Notes under the pieces: generated by a model
The model's database searches: none
Seen by the model: the letters and a program-made list of their open reading frames with translations, nothing else
Told to the model about the DNA's origin: nothing
Shown here: in pieces, positions 25,095-34,058 of the stretch
Numbering within the stretch: position 1 is the stretch's first letter
Layout: each line of letters begins with the position of its first letter
Position numbers and translations under genes: made by a program
Assembly (NCBI RefSeq): GCF_016862635.1
Contig: NZ_BONI01000066.1
Coordinates: 1 to 54,845 of the forward strand
Direction of reading: 5' to 3'
Length of the DNA stretch: 54,845 bases
Origin: Catellatospora coxensis
GTDB taxonomy: Bacteria; Actinomycetota; Actinomycetes; Mycobacteriales; Micromonosporaceae

Positions 25095-26129
25095 ATGCAC
25101 ACACCCGCTTCCGGCAACGGCCACCGGCAACCCTCCCGCCCGGGCGGGACGTCCCCGGCTGCCGGCCAGAGCACCGTGGAACAGGTGCTCTACGAGGTCA
25201 AGAAGGTCATCGTCGGGCAGGATCTGCTGCTGGAGCGGCTGATGGTCGCGCTGCTGGCGCGCGGGCACATCCTCGTCGAGGGCGTGCCGGGCCTGGCCAA
25301 GACGCTGGCCGTGAAGTCGCTGGCGGAGGCCGTCGGGGGGCAGTTCCACCGGGTGCAGTTCACCCCCGACCTGGTGCCGGCCGACATCACCGGCACCCGC
25401 ACCTACCACCAGCACAGCGGCGAGTTCCAGGTGTCGCTCGGGCCGGTGTTCACGAACCTGCTGCTCGCCGACGAGATCAACCGCGCGCCGGCGAAGGTGC
25501 AGAGCGCGCTGCTGGAGGTGATGCAGGAGCACCAGGTCACCATCGGCCGGGAGACGCACCACGTGCCGGAGCCGTTCCTGGTGCTGGCCACCCAGAACCC
25601 GATCGAGTCCGACGGCACGTATCCGCTGCCCGAGGCGCAGGTGGACCGGTTCATGATGAAGGTCCTGGTGGGCTACCCGACCGCCACCGAGGAGTTCGTG
25701 ATCGTCGAGCGGGCGGTCAGCCCCGGCGCGGCGATCCAGCGCATCATCGACCCGGCCCAGCTCATCGAGCTGCAGCGGCAGGCCGACCGGGTCTACGTCG
25801 ACCCGTCGCTGATCGAGTACGCGGTCCGGCTCACCGCCGCGACCCGCGATCCCGGTCTCGTCGGCCAGCCGCAGCTGGCCCGGTACGTCACGTACGGCGC
25901 GAGCCCGCGCGCGTCGATCAACCTGGTGCTGGCCGGGCGGGCGCTGGGATTCCTGCGCGGGCGGGACTACGCGCTGCCCCAGGACCTGACCGACCTGGCG
26001 CTGGACGTGCTGCGGCACCGGCTGGTCATGTCGTACGAGGCACTGGCCGACGAGGTCGGCGCGGACGCGGTGCTGGACCGGATCATGTCCGCCCTGCCCG
26101 TGCCGGAGCTCGCCATGCAGGGCCGCTGA
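25095..26129 (+). CDS. MoxR-family AAA+ ATPase (cluster B)
   Basis: 344 residues; the N-terminal 25 are a Pro/Ser-rich tail. Walker A is VPGLAKTLAVKSLAEAVGG, the RVQFTPDLVPADITGT segment follows, Walker B is LLLADEINRAPAKVQSALLEVM, sensor 1 is LATQNPIESDGTYPLPEAQVDRFMM and sensor 2 is GASPRASINLVLAGRA. The Walker A has Ala in place of Gly before Lys (LAKT rather than VGKT), a variant common in this MoxR subfamily. It differs enough from the cluster A ATPase to be a separate, older lineage, not a recent duplicate. It should work with the DUF58 and VWA proteins just downstream. Confidence 0.93.
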   Translation: MHTPASGNGHRQPSRPGGTSPAAGQSTVEQVLYEVKKVIVGQDLLLERLMVALLARGHILVEGVPGLAKTLAVKSLAEAVGGQFHRVQFTPDLVPADITGTRTYHQHSGEFQVSLGPVFTNLLLADEINRAPAKVQSALLEVMQEHQVTIGRETHHVPEPFLVLATQNPIESDGTYPLPEAQVDRFMMKVLVGYPTATEEFVIVERAVSPGAAIQRIIDPAQLIELQRQADRVYVDPSLIEYAVRLTAATRDPGLVGQPQLARYVTYGASPRASINLVLAGRALGFLRGRDYALPQDLTDLALDVLRHRLVMSYEALADEVGADAVLDRIMSALPVPELAMQGR

Positions 26130-26132
26130 GTC

Positions 26133-26204
26133 ATGAGCGAGCGCAGCGAGCGAATCGGCGGGCTCAGCGATGCCGCCGACGAGCGCAGCGAGGAGAAGGC
26201 ATGA
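26133..26204 (+). repeat. SERSERI-type small repeat, possible 23-codon leader ORF
   Basis: An ATG-initiated frame encodes a 23-residue Ser/Glu/Arg-rich peptide starting SERSERIGGLS, with GAGCGCAGCGAG occurring twice (26138-26149 and 26181-26192). It ends in a TGA that overlaps the ATG of the DUF58 gene. I recall the GAGCGCAGCGAGCGAAT motif as a scattered element before genes in Micromonosporaceae. Whether the peptide is made is unknown. Confidence 0.5.
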
Positions 26205-27085
26205 CTCAAGCATCCGACCGGTTGCTGCGTCGGCTGGAGTGGCAGGTGCTGCGCCGCCTCGACGGGCGGTTGCAGGGCGGGCACCGTACGGTGTGGCGCG
26301 GGGCCGGGCTCGACTTCAGCGACGTGCGCGCGTACACGCCCGAGGACGACGTCCGGCACATCGACTGGAACGTCACCGCGCGCATGGACGAGCCGTTCGT
26401 GCGCCAGTACACCGAGGACCGCGACCTGACCGCGTGGCTGGTGCTGGACCGGTCCGCGTCGATGCGCGGCGCCGGCCGCCACGGCAAGGACGCGACGCTC
26501 AACGAGCTGGCGGTGTGCCTGGCCCGGCTGCTGACCTACCGCGGCAACCGGGTCGGCGCCATCCTGTTCGACAACCGGCACCAGCGGGTGATCCCGCCGC
26601 GCACCGGCCGCGACCAGGTGCTGCGGCTGGCCCACGAGCTGGACGCGCCCGCGCCGCGCACCGACGCCGGGGCCACCACCGACCTGTCGGCGATGCTGCG
26701 GCTGGCCGCGGCCACGGCCCGGCGGCGCAGCCTGGTGCTGGTGCTGTCGGACTTCATCGGCGACCCCGGCTGGGAGCGGGCGCTGGCGCTGCTGTCGCAC
26801 CGGCACGAGGTCGTCGCCGTACGCATCGTCGATCCGGCCGAACTCGACCTGCCCGACCTCGGCATGATCTTCGTCGAGGACGCCGAGACCGGCGAGCAGC
26901 TGCTCGTCGACAGCGGCGACCCGCTGCTGCGCCGCCGTCTGGAGGCCGAGGTGCAGGCCCGGGAGGACGGGCTGGCGGGCACGATGAACCGGGCCGGGGT
27001 CGTGGCCCATCGCGTCACCACCGACACCGACCTCGTCGACGCCCTGGTCGACATGGTGCGCCGGACGAGGCGGAGAACCCGATGA
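26201..27085 (+). CDS. DUF58 protein (cluster B)
   Basis: 294 residues, no membrane helix. The DUF58 signature is DVRAYTPEDDVRHIDWNVTARMDEPFVRQY (about 42-72), followed by a VWA-like fold with an intact MIDAS-type motif VLDRSASM (about 82-90) and LVLVLSDFIGD. The family partners MoxR in the cytoplasm. Its ATG overlaps the stop of a 23-codon leader frame, and its own stop overlaps the next start (ATGA), so translation through the operon is coupled. Confidence 0.92.
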   Translation: MTQASDRLLRRLEWQVLRRLDGRLQGGHRTVWRGAGLDFSDVRAYTPEDDVRHIDWNVTARMDEPFVRQYTEDRDLTAWLVLDRSASMRGAGRHGKDATLNELAVCLARLLTYRGNRVGAILFDNRHQRVIPPRTGRDQVLRLAHELDAPAPRTDAGATTDLSAMLRLAAATARRRSLVLVLSDFIGDPGWERALALLSHRHEVVAVRIVDPAELDLPDLGMIFVEDAETGEQLLVDSGDPLLRRRLEAEVQAREDGLAGTMNRAGVVAHRVTTDTDLVDALVDMVRRTRRRTR

Positions 27086-28059
27086 CCGTGCAGTACCCGT
27101 TCCTGATCGCCCTGGCCGTGGTCGGCACCGGCGCCGCGGTGCTGGCGTACCTGCGGCTGCAGCGGCGGCGCACGGCCGTGCTGCGCGGCGCGGGGCTCGG
27201 CCTGACCGCCGCGGGCGGCCGTGGCGCGATTCGCCGGCACCTGCCGTACGTGCTGTTCCTGGCCGCGCTGCCGATGCTGCTGGTCGGCCTGGCCCGCCCG
27301 CACGCGGAGCTGCCCGTGCCCCGGGTGTCGGGCACGGTCATGCTGGTGTTCGACGTGTCGAACAGCATGGCCGCCACCGACGTCGCCCCGTCCCGGCTCG
27401 CCGCCGCGCAGGCCGCCGCGCAGGGTTTCGTCGACGCGCAGCCGTCCACCGTGGACATCGGCGTGGTCATCTTCGGTCAGGGCGGCCTGCTGACGCAGAC
27501 CCCGACCCCCGACCGGGCCGCGGTGAAGAACGCCATCACCCGCCTGTCCACCAGCGGCAGCACGTCGCTGCGGCAGGCGATCCTGACCGCCCTGTCGGCC
27601 GTCGTCGGCAAGCCGGTCGAGCTGCCGGCCGAGGAGGACGCCGCCCCGCCCGACCTCGGCTACTGGGGCTCGGCGACGATCGTCGTGTTCTCCGACGGCC
27701 AGGAGACCGAGAGCCCCGAGCAGGCGCAGGCGGCCGCCGCGCTGGCCGGCGCGGCCGGGGTGCGCATCGAGACCGTCGGCATCGGCACCCCCGAGGGCGC
27801 GACCGTCGAGGTCGAGGGCTTCCAGGTCGCCACCGCGCTGGACGAGCAGCTGCTCACCGAGCTGGCGGCGGTCACCGGCGGCACGTACCACCCGGCCCGT
27901 GACGCGGCCGCGCTCGACGACATCCACCGGTCCATCGACCTGCGGATCACCACCGAGCCCGAGCACATCGAGCTCACCGCGCTGTTCGCGGGATCCGCGC
28001 TGCTGCTGCTGACCCTCGGCGGACTGCTGATGATCCGCTGGTACGGAAGGATCGTCTGA
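27082..28059 (+). CDS. VWA-domain membrane protein, BatA-like
   Basis: 325 residues. Two N-terminal helices (about 5-24 and 52-72) and one C-terminal helix (about 298-318) flank a VWA domain. Its MIDAS starts with DVSNSMAATD (about 92-101) and continues with the Thr/Asp positions of STSGSTSLRQAI and VFSDGQETES. Bat-type VWA proteins join MoxR in envelope stress and aerotolerance in other bacteria. The gene is coupled to both neighbours (ATGA overlap before, TGATG after). Confidence 0.9.
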   Translation: MTVQYPFLIALAVVGTGAAVLAYLRLQRRRTAVLRGAGLGLTAAGGRGAIRRHLPYVLFLAALPMLLVGLARPHAELPVPRVSGTVMLVFDVSNSMAATDVAPSRLAAAQAAAQGFVDAQPSTVDIGVVIFGQGGLLTQTPTPDRAAVKNAITRLSTSGSTSLRQAILTALSAVVGKPVELPAEEDAAPPDLGYWGSATIVVFSDGQETESPEQAQAAAALAGAAGVRIETVGIGTPEGATVEVEGFQVATALDEQLLTELAAVTGGTYHPARDAAALDDIHRSIDLRITTEPEHIELTALFAGSALLLLTLGGLLMIRWYGRIV

Positions 28060-29099
28060 TGTCGCTCGCCTGGCCGTGGGCGCTGGCCGCCCTGATCGTG
28101 GTCCCGCTGCTGCTGGTCGCGCGCTGGTGGCTGAACCGCCGCCGGCGCAAGGTGGCCGTGCGGGTGTCCAGCATCGCCCTGATCCGGGCCGCGCTGCCCG
28201 GCCGCTCGCGCTGGCAGCGGCGTTTCCCGGCGGCGCTGTTCGCGCTGGGGCTGCTCGCGCTCGGGCTGGCCGTCGCCCGGCCGCAGGCGTCGCTGGCCGT
28301 GCCGCAGGACTCCACGTCGATCCTGCTGGCGATGGACGTCTCGCAGTCGATGTGCTCCACCGACGTGCCGCCGAACCGGCTGGCCGCGGCCCGCGACGCG
28401 GCGCGGGAGTTCGTGCTGGCCCAGGACGACGGGACGCGGATCGGGCTGGTCGCCTTCTCCGGCATCTCCGGGCTGCTGGTCGAGCCGACCGACGACAAGC
28501 AGGCGCTGCTCACCGCGATCGACAACCTGCGCACCTCCCGCGGCACCGCCATCGGGCAGGCCATCCTCACCTCCATCGACGCGATCGCCGAGATCAACCC
28601 GGCGGTCCCGCCGACCGGGGTCGAGCTCGGCTCACCGGACGCCCCCGCCCCCGGCTCGTACGTCGCCGACACGATCGTGGTGCTGACCGACGGCGCGAAC
28701 ACCCAGGGCGTCGACCCGGTGACCGCGGCGCAGGAGGCCAAGGCGCGCGGGCTGCGGGTGTACACCATCGGTTTCGGCACCACCGATCCCGCGCCGCTGA
28801 TCTGCAGCCCCGACCAGATGACCGCGGGCTCCGGCGCGCGGCCGGAGTGGCGCGGCGGCGGAGGCGGCCGGCGGGCGCAGCTGATCGACGAGGACACCCT
28901 CGGCGAGGTCGCCGAGCTGACCGGCGGGGAGTACTTCCGGGCGCAGGACGCCGAGCAGCTCGTGGACGTGCTCACCGACCTGCCGGGCACGATCGTCGTG
29001 CAGAAGCGCGACGTCGAGATGACGGTCTGGTTCGTGCTCGCCGGAGCGCTGCTGGCCGGCACGGGCGTGGGCCTGTCGCTGCGCTGGAACCGCTCCTAG
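28059..29099 (+). CDS. VWA-domain membrane protein, BatB-like
   Basis: 346 residues with helices at about 3-22, 57-75 and 322-340 around a VWA domain. The MIDAS is AMDVSQSMCSTDVPP (about 91-105), with TSRGTAIGQAI and VVLTDGANTQG completing it. It is related to the preceding gene and probably arose from an old duplication. It ends cluster B. Its stop codon lies in CCTAGG and overlaps by 4 bp the stop of the convergent gene at 29096, leaving no room for a terminator between them. Confidence 0.9.
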   Translation: MSLAWPWALAALIVVPLLLVARWWLNRRRRKVAVRVSSIALIRAALPGRSRWQRRFPAALFALGLLALGLAVARPQASLAVPQDSTSILLAMDVSQSMCSTDVPPNRLAAARDAAREFVLAQDDGTRIGLVAFSGISGLLVEPTDDKQALLTAIDNLRTSRGTAIGQAILTSIDAIAEINPAVPPTGVELGSPDAPAPGSYVADTIVVLTDGANTQGVDPVTAAQEAKARGLRVYTIGFGTTDPAPLICSPDQMTAGSGARPEWRGGGGGRRAQLIDEDTLGEVAELTGGEYFRAQDAEQLVDVLTDLPGTIVVQKRDVEMTVWFVLAGALLAGTGVGLSLRWNRS

Positions 29100-29845
29100 G
29101 CGGTTCCGGCGATCCGTACGTGGCTGCTCAGGCCGCCGAGGAACTCGCCTTCGAGGTCGAGCGCGAGGTCCTCGTCGCCGCCGTGGGACAGGCCGCCCAG
29201 CCGGTTGACCTCGAGGTACCAGGGGGAGACGCCGTCGCGGATGCCGTTGGCGGACATGGCGGTGCCGCCGAGGTGCTCGTCGTGGAAGCGGTCGTACAGG
29301 TCCGGCACGTCGACGTAGGCGTCGCCGTCGCCCGGGTACGCCACGGGTGCCACGCCCGCGTTCGGGTCCTCGCGCGGCAGCAGCCACAGCCCGCCGAACC
29401 GGCCGTACCGCTGCATGACGGCCGCGATGTCGCGCTCGCCGTCGGCGAGATCCGCGGCGGCCGCGGGCCGGTCGGTCCGGTCCCCGTTCAGCTCGTCGTG
29501 GGTGAGCCAGACCATCGCGAACAGGTGGTCGACGCCGTCGTCGGCGAGCTGCAGCTGCGGATGCCGCACCGGCTGCGCCAACCCGGGCAGCGGGTCCTTG
29601 AAGTAGAGCTCGTCGTTCCACTGGAACACGGAGACGGCGTGCAGGTCCGGCCCGCGACGGCGGTACTGCTCGGGCAGCCACAGCGTGAAGCAGTGCATCA
29701 TCGGCTGGCCGGTGCGGGGCGAACGCGGCCAGGTCCGCAGGTCTATTCCGGGACCCCGGGGACCGGCCCACCCTGCCGAGATCTCGTCACGGCCGCGACC
29801 GGTCACCTCACCGCCGACCTGAAGGTCGTACGCCTCTGCCGTCAT
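29096..29845 (-). CDS. Conserved hypothetical protein, 249 aa
   Basis: Soluble, no signal peptide. Rich in Trp, His and Asp: PMMHCFTLWLPEQYRRRGPDLHAVSVFQWNDELYFKDPLPG, FAMVWLTHDELNGDR and NGIRDGVSPWYLEVNRLGGLSHGGDEDLALDLEGEF. These do not match a family I can name. It overlaps the end of cluster B by 4 bp on the opposite strand and lies 58 bp downstream of the RCC1 gene, so it may be read from that promoter. No function assigned. Confidence 0.75.
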   Translation of the reverse strand: MTAEAYDLQVGGEVTGRGRDEISAGWAGPRGPGIDLRTWPRSPRTGQPMMHCFTLWLPEQYRRRGPDLHAVSVFQWNDELYFKDPLPGLAQPVRHPQLQLADDGVDHLFAMVWLTHDELNGDRTDRPAAAADLADGERDIAAVMQRYGRFGGLWLLPREDPNAGVAPVAYPGDGDAYVDVPDLYDRFHDEHLGGTAMSANGIRDGVSPWYLEVNRLGGLSHGGDEDLALDLEGEFLGGLSSHVRIAGTA

Positions 29846-29903
29846 GGCGCATGACCCTACCCGCGCGGCACCGGCCGGACGGGTAGGGCCCGACTGCGCC
29901 CGG

Positions 29904-31940
29904 TCACGCGGGCGGCAGGACCACGGTCCAGCCGATGGCGCGGGCCGAGGCGACCGTGCTCGTCGCCGTCACCGCGGGCCACGGGCCGGCCGCCACACCG
30001 CCGGTGTCGGCCGCCACCGCCACGAGCCGGCCGCCGCCGCTGCCCGTGGTCGTGGTGCGGGCGGTGACCGTGCCGGGCATCGCCCAGCTCGCGGTCTCGC
30101 TGACCTTCTGCACCCAGTAGCTCACCACCGTCGACCCGGCCGCGGTCACGCTGACCGCCGCCGTCGGGTGGGTGGTCTTGCTCGCGGTGTCCTCGAACGC
30201 GGCGGCGGTGACCGGACCCGCGCCCGAGTACGCCATGACGACCAGGCTCGCCTTGGTGATCGCGTCGAACGTGGTGCTCACCGACGAGCCCGCAGTGCCG
30301 GCGACCGCGGTGCGGGTGAACAGCCACGACACCATGTCGGCGCCGTCGGTCTTCGTGCTCAGCAGCGTCCAGCCGGCCGGGGTGGTGGCCGTCGCGCCCC
30401 GGTTGGCGGACACGAACAGCAGCAGCGTGTCACCCGGCTGCACCGCGGCGGGCACGGTGACGGCGGGCCGGATGACGTTCGCGTCGACGCCGGTGGCGGC
30501 CCGGTAGGCGACGGTGCCGCCGGTCGGCGGGGTCGTCGCGGTGACGGTCCGGGTGAGGGAGTCGGTGGCGCCGTCGTCGTCGGTGACGGTCAGGGTCACC
30601 GGGTAGCTGCCCGCAGCGGCGTACGTGTGCGACGGGCTCGGCCCGGTGGCCGTGCCGCCGTCGCCGAACGTCCACGCGTACCCGGTGACGTCGCCGTCCG
30701 GGTCGTCCGAACCGGAGCCGTCGAACGTGCAGGCCAGCAGGGTGCACGAGGAGCTGAACGCCGCGACCGGGTCCTGGTTGGCCGGCGGGTTGCCGCCGTC
30801 GGGAACCAGCACGACCGAGTACGCCTGGCCGCCGCCCCCGGCCACGGTGACGCCGGAGATGCCCGGCACCGTGATCGCGGTGGGACGGCTCGTCGTGGTC
30901 CCGTCGCCGAGCTGCCCGTCGGCGTTGTAGCCCCACGTCTTCACGGAGCCGTCGGCCATCGCGGCGATGCCGTGGTCGCGGCCCGACGCGATCGACACCG
31001 CGGAGGCAACCCCGGTCACCGACACCGGCCGGGTGCGGTTGGTGCTCGTCCCGTCGCCCAGCTCGTTGCGGTAGTTGCGGCCCCAGGACAGCACCTGGCC
31101 GTCGGCGCGCAGCGCGTACGAGTGGTGCGCGCCCGCGATCACGTCGGCGATGCCGGACGCGAAGATCTGCACGGGCGTGGTCCGGTTGATCAGCGTGCCG
31201 TCGCCGACCTGGCCGTACGCGTTCCAGCCCCACGCCCACAGCGAACCGTCGGCCAGCCGGGCCAGCCCGTGGTCGCGCCCGCCCGCGAGCTTCTGCACGT
31301 TGGTGAGCGTGCCGACCCGTACCGGCGAGGTCCGCCGGGTGGTCGTGCCGTCGCCCAGCTCGCCGTTGGTGTTCTGGCCCCAGCCGTACGCCTGCCCGTT
31401 GGCCCGGATCGCGTAGCTCATGTCCCGCCCGGCGGCCAGCGACACGGCGTCGGTGAGGCCGGTGACCGCGACCGGTGAGGTGCGGTTGGTGGTCGAACCG
31501 TCGCCGATCTGCCCGGTCGTGTTCAGGCCCCACGCGTAGACCGACCCGGACGCGGTGCGCGCCAGCGAGTGGTCGTGCCCCGAGGCCACCTCGACGATGC
31601 CGGTCAGGCCGGGCAGCATCACCGGTGACAGCCGGGTCGTCGTGTTGCCCGTGCCGAGCTGCCCGAACGCGTTGCCGCCCCAGGTCCACACGCGACCGCC
31701 GGCGTCGAGCGCGACGACGTGGTCACGGCCGCCCGCGATCTGCACGATGTCGGTGAGCCCGGGCACGGTGCCGGGGGTGCGGCGGGCCGTGGTGGTGCCG
31801 TTGCCGAGCTGCCCCAGCCCGTTGCCGCCCCAGGTCCAGGCGGTGTGCGTGACGTCGGCGGCCGCGGTGACGGCCGGCGTCGCGACCACCACCAGCAGGG
31901 TCGCCAGTGCCACGCCAATGTGCTTTACCGACACGCGCAT
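29904..31940 (-). CDS. Secreted seven-bladed RCC1 propeller with PKD domain
   Basis: 678 residues. The signal peptide (1-27, ending TAAADV) is followed by seven RCC1 repeats of about 50 residues (pattern VWTWGGNAFGQLGTGNTTTR-SP...GLTxIVxxAxGxDHSxAxxxxG), enough for one full propeller (about 30-385). A PKD domain (about 390-470; CTFDGSGSDDPDGD, WTFGDGG, GSYPVTLTVTDDDGA) and a C-terminal beta domain of about 200 residues (WTLLSTKTDGADMVSWLF, AYSGAGPV) complete it. No catalytic motif is visible, so it is likely a secreted binding protein. Bacterial RCC1-like proteins are not well characterised. Confidence 0.88.
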   Translation of the reverse strand: MRVSVKHIGVALATLLVVVATPAVTAAADVTHTAWTWGGNGLGQLGNGTTTARRTPGTVPGLTDIVQIAGGRDHVVALDAGGRVWTWGGNAFGQLGTGNTTTRLSPVMLPGLTGIVEVASGHDHSLARTASGSVYAWGLNTTGQIGDGSTTNRTSPVAVTGLTDAVSLAAGRDMSYAIRANGQAYGWGQNTNGELGDGTTTRRTSPVRVGTLTNVQKLAGGRDHGLARLADGSLWAWGWNAYGQVGDGTLINRTTPVQIFASGIADVIAGAHHSYALRADGQVLSWGRNYRNELGDGTSTNRTRPVSVTGVASAVSIASGRDHGIAAMADGSVKTWGYNADGQLGDGTTTSRPTAITVPGISGVTVAGGGGQAYSVVLVPDGGNPPANQDPVAAFSSSCTLLACTFDGSGSDDPDGDVTGYAWTFGDGGTATGPSPSHTYAAAGSYPVTLTVTDDDGATDSLTRTVTATTPPTGGTVAYRAATGVDANVIRPAVTVPAAVQPGDTLLLFVSANRGATATTPAGWTLLSTKTDGADMVSWLFTRTAVAGTAGSSVSTTFDAITKASLVVMAYSGAGPVTAAAFEDTASKTTHPTAAVSVTAAGSTVVSYWVQKVSETASWAMPGTVTARTTTTGSGGGRLVAVAADTGGVAAGPWPAVTATSTVASARAIGWTVVLPPA

Positions 31941-32169
31941 CCGCGAACTCCCGACTGAGTAAGGTCTGCGCGAACCTAACGTCTGGGGCAAGCCTCGCGG
32001 CAGGGCCGGTTCAGCCATTTCCGGGTCATGATTCCGACCGGTCGCACCGCCGAGCCGACCCGGCGGACCGGCCGATCCGGCGAAGCCGAAAGGACGCCGC
32101 CGGTCCGCGGAGGCGTTGCCGACGGCACGGGTTCCGGTGGCTGTCGGGCCAGGTGGATACGCTTGACCG

Positions 32170-33261
32170 ATGATCGATCGGCAACAGGTGCTGAACTTCC
32201 GGATCCGCGCCCAGCAGCTCGACCGGGCGGCGGGCACGCTCGCCGGCACCGCCGTGCTCGACCTCGGCGTGCAGGACACCGGGCCCGACGGCGCGGCCTG
32301 GGCGCTGGCGGTCCGCGGGGTCGACGTGGCCGCACTGTCCGACCAGGACACGGTCATGCTGTGGACGGTCCGGGGCGCGCCGCACCTGTACCGCCGGGCC
32401 GATGTGGGCCGGATCGCGGCGGCGGTCGAGCCGTTCTCCGACGCCGACGCGGGCAAGCGCATCTACGACGCGGCCAAGCCGCTCAAGGCCGCCGGCATCG
32501 CCAACCTGGCCGCGCTGGACGAGGTCGCCGCCCGGATGCGCGAGGTCGTGACCAGGCCGACGGTCAAGGGCGACGTGTCGGGAGCCGTCGCGCAGGTCCT
32601 GCCGGAGCCGTACCTGCGCTTCTGCCGCCCCTGCGACGCCATCCACCTGTACGAGATGCCGTTCCGGCTGGCCGCGCTGCGCGCTGGCCTGGAACTGGAG
32701 TCCGGCACCTCTCCCCCGGTCCTGCGGCGCATCACCGGATTCCGCAAGGCGGCCGCGCCGAGCGAGCAGTTCGACGTCGTACGGGCGTACCTGCGGCTGC
32801 TCGGCCCGGCCACCCCGAAACACGTCGCCGACTACCTCGACGCGCCGGTCAAGGACGTGCAGGCGCACTGGCCCGACGACGTGATCGAGGTGACCGTCGA
32901 CGGCGAGCGCCGCTGGCTGCTGGCCGCCGACGAGCCCGCCCTGGCCTCGGCCTCCGCTGACGTGACCCGGCTGCTCGGCCCGTACGACCTGTTCTTGCAG
33001 GCCAAGGACCGGTCCACCCTGGTCGCCGACGCGGCCCGCGCCAAGCAGCTGTGGCCCGTGCTGGGCCGCCCGGGTGCGGTGCTGTCCGGCGGCGAGCTGG
33101 TCGGCGTCTGGCGTCCGCGCAAGTCGGGCAAGAAGTTCACGGTCGCCGTCGAGCCGTGGGGCACGATGCCCGCGCGGGTCCGGCAGGCGGTCACCGAGCA
33201 GGCCGAACGGCTCGCCGCATACCGCGAGGTCAAGCTCACCGGCGTCGAGTTCGCGGGCTAG
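32170..33261 (+). CDS. Winged-helix DNA-binding protein of the HTH_42/YcaQ-AlkZ type
   Basis: 363 residues. It begins IDRQQVLNFRIRAQQLDR and contains LWTVRGAPHLYRRADV, the SGAVAQVLPEPYLRFC segment, FDVVRAYLRLLGPATPKHVADYL and, near the end, GGELVGVWRPRKSGKKF. These are the marks of the PF06224-type winged-helix family related to AlkZ/YcaQ, DNA glycosylases that unhook crosslinks. I am sure of the family, less of the activity. TACGCT (32158-32163) lies 6 nt before the ATG, so the message is probably leaderless. Confidence 0.85.
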   Translation: MIDRQQVLNFRIRAQQLDRAAGTLAGTAVLDLGVQDTGPDGAAWALAVRGVDVAALSDQDTVMLWTVRGAPHLYRRADVGRIAAAVEPFSDADAGKRIYDAAKPLKAAGIANLAALDEVAARMREVVTRPTVKGDVSGAVAQVLPEPYLRFCRPCDAIHLYEMPFRLAALRAGLELESGTSPPVLRRITGFRKAAAPSEQFDVVRAYLRLLGPATPKHVADYLDAPVKDVQAHWPDDVIEVTVDGERRWLLAADEPALASASADVTRLLGPYDLFLQAKDRSTLVADAARAKQLWPVLGRPGAVLSGGELVGVWRPRKSGKKFTVAVEPWGTMPARVRQAVTEQAERLAAYREVKLTGVEFAG

Positions 33262-33308
33262 TCACGCCGACCGGTCCGCGACCCCGGTGCCGCAGGTCCG
33301 GTCACCCG

Positions 33309-34040
33309 TCACGGACAGGCGTCGGGGCAGTCGTCGACGCCGTAGGAGACCGGCTGCCACCAGCCCTGGTCCTCGCGGGCGCTCAACCGGTCGGCCTCGC
33401 GGGCGGCGAGCGCCAGCTGGCGCGTCGTACGCGGCACGGCGGCCACGAACACCGCCCCGACGTGACGGCAGAGCAGGGGGCCGTGCTCCAGAGGCCGCAT
33501 CGGTTCACCGGCGAGCATGGCCAGGTCCTCCAGGCGCCAGCCCAGCGGCCCGGCGACCTGCTGCAGCGCGGGCAGCGATTGGCCTCCGCCGCCCAGCATG
33601 CGCCTGATGGTGGGTAGCGCCAGTCCGACGAACGGCAACTCCCGCAGGCCCAGGCCGCGGTTGCGCAGGAGACCGTCCAGCACGGCCGCGAACGGCTTCG
33701 GATCGGCCGGGTCGCGGGCCGGGCGGGACTCGGGCGCCGCGCCCTCGTCCGGCATGCTCGACAGGAATTCGCCCAGGGCGGCGAGCTGCGGATGGCCGCA
33801 GAACGTCACCCGGTAGCCGAACTCTCGCATGACCTCGCCGTCCCGCTCCGGCGGCAGCAGACTCCCCGGGACCGGACGGCCGGCGACCACGAGCACATCG
33901 GCCAGCGGCAGGCCGAGCTCGACGGCGACCTCTTCCAGCCGTGATGTGTCGTGGTCCCGCCCGCTCTCCAGCAGGTCGCGCAGCACCCGGGCCCGGGTCA
34001 TGGCGTACGCCTGCTCCGCTTGCCGAATGTCTGCATCCAC
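33309..34040 (-). CDS. Helix-turn-helix-like protein, probable regulator
   Basis: 243 residues from GTG 34038-34040. Two regions resemble XRE-type helix-turn-helix units: about 32-58 (SRLEEVAVELGLPLADVLVVAG) and about 118-168 (RNRGLGLRELPFVGLALPTIRRMLGGG then LPALQQVAGPLGWRLEDLAMLAG). No signal or membrane segment. It follows the membrane protein gene at 34059 by 18 bp and is surely cotranscribed with it. Likely a regulator or membrane-signalled DNA-binding protein, but the target is unknown. Confidence 0.7.
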   Translation of the reverse strand: MDADIRQAEQAYAMTRARVLRDLLESGRDHDTSRLEEVAVELGLPLADVLVVAGRPVPGSLLPPERDGEVMREFGYRVTFCGHPQLAALGEFLSSMPDEGAAPESRPARDPADPKPFAAVLDGLLRNRGLGLRELPFVGLALPTIRRMLGGGGQSLPALQQVAGPLGWRLEDLAMLAGEPMRPLEHGPLLCRHVGAVFVAAVPRTTRQLALAAREADRLSAREDQGWWQPVSYGVDDCPDACP

Positions 34041-34058
34041 CGCGGCGGCGCCTCGACG

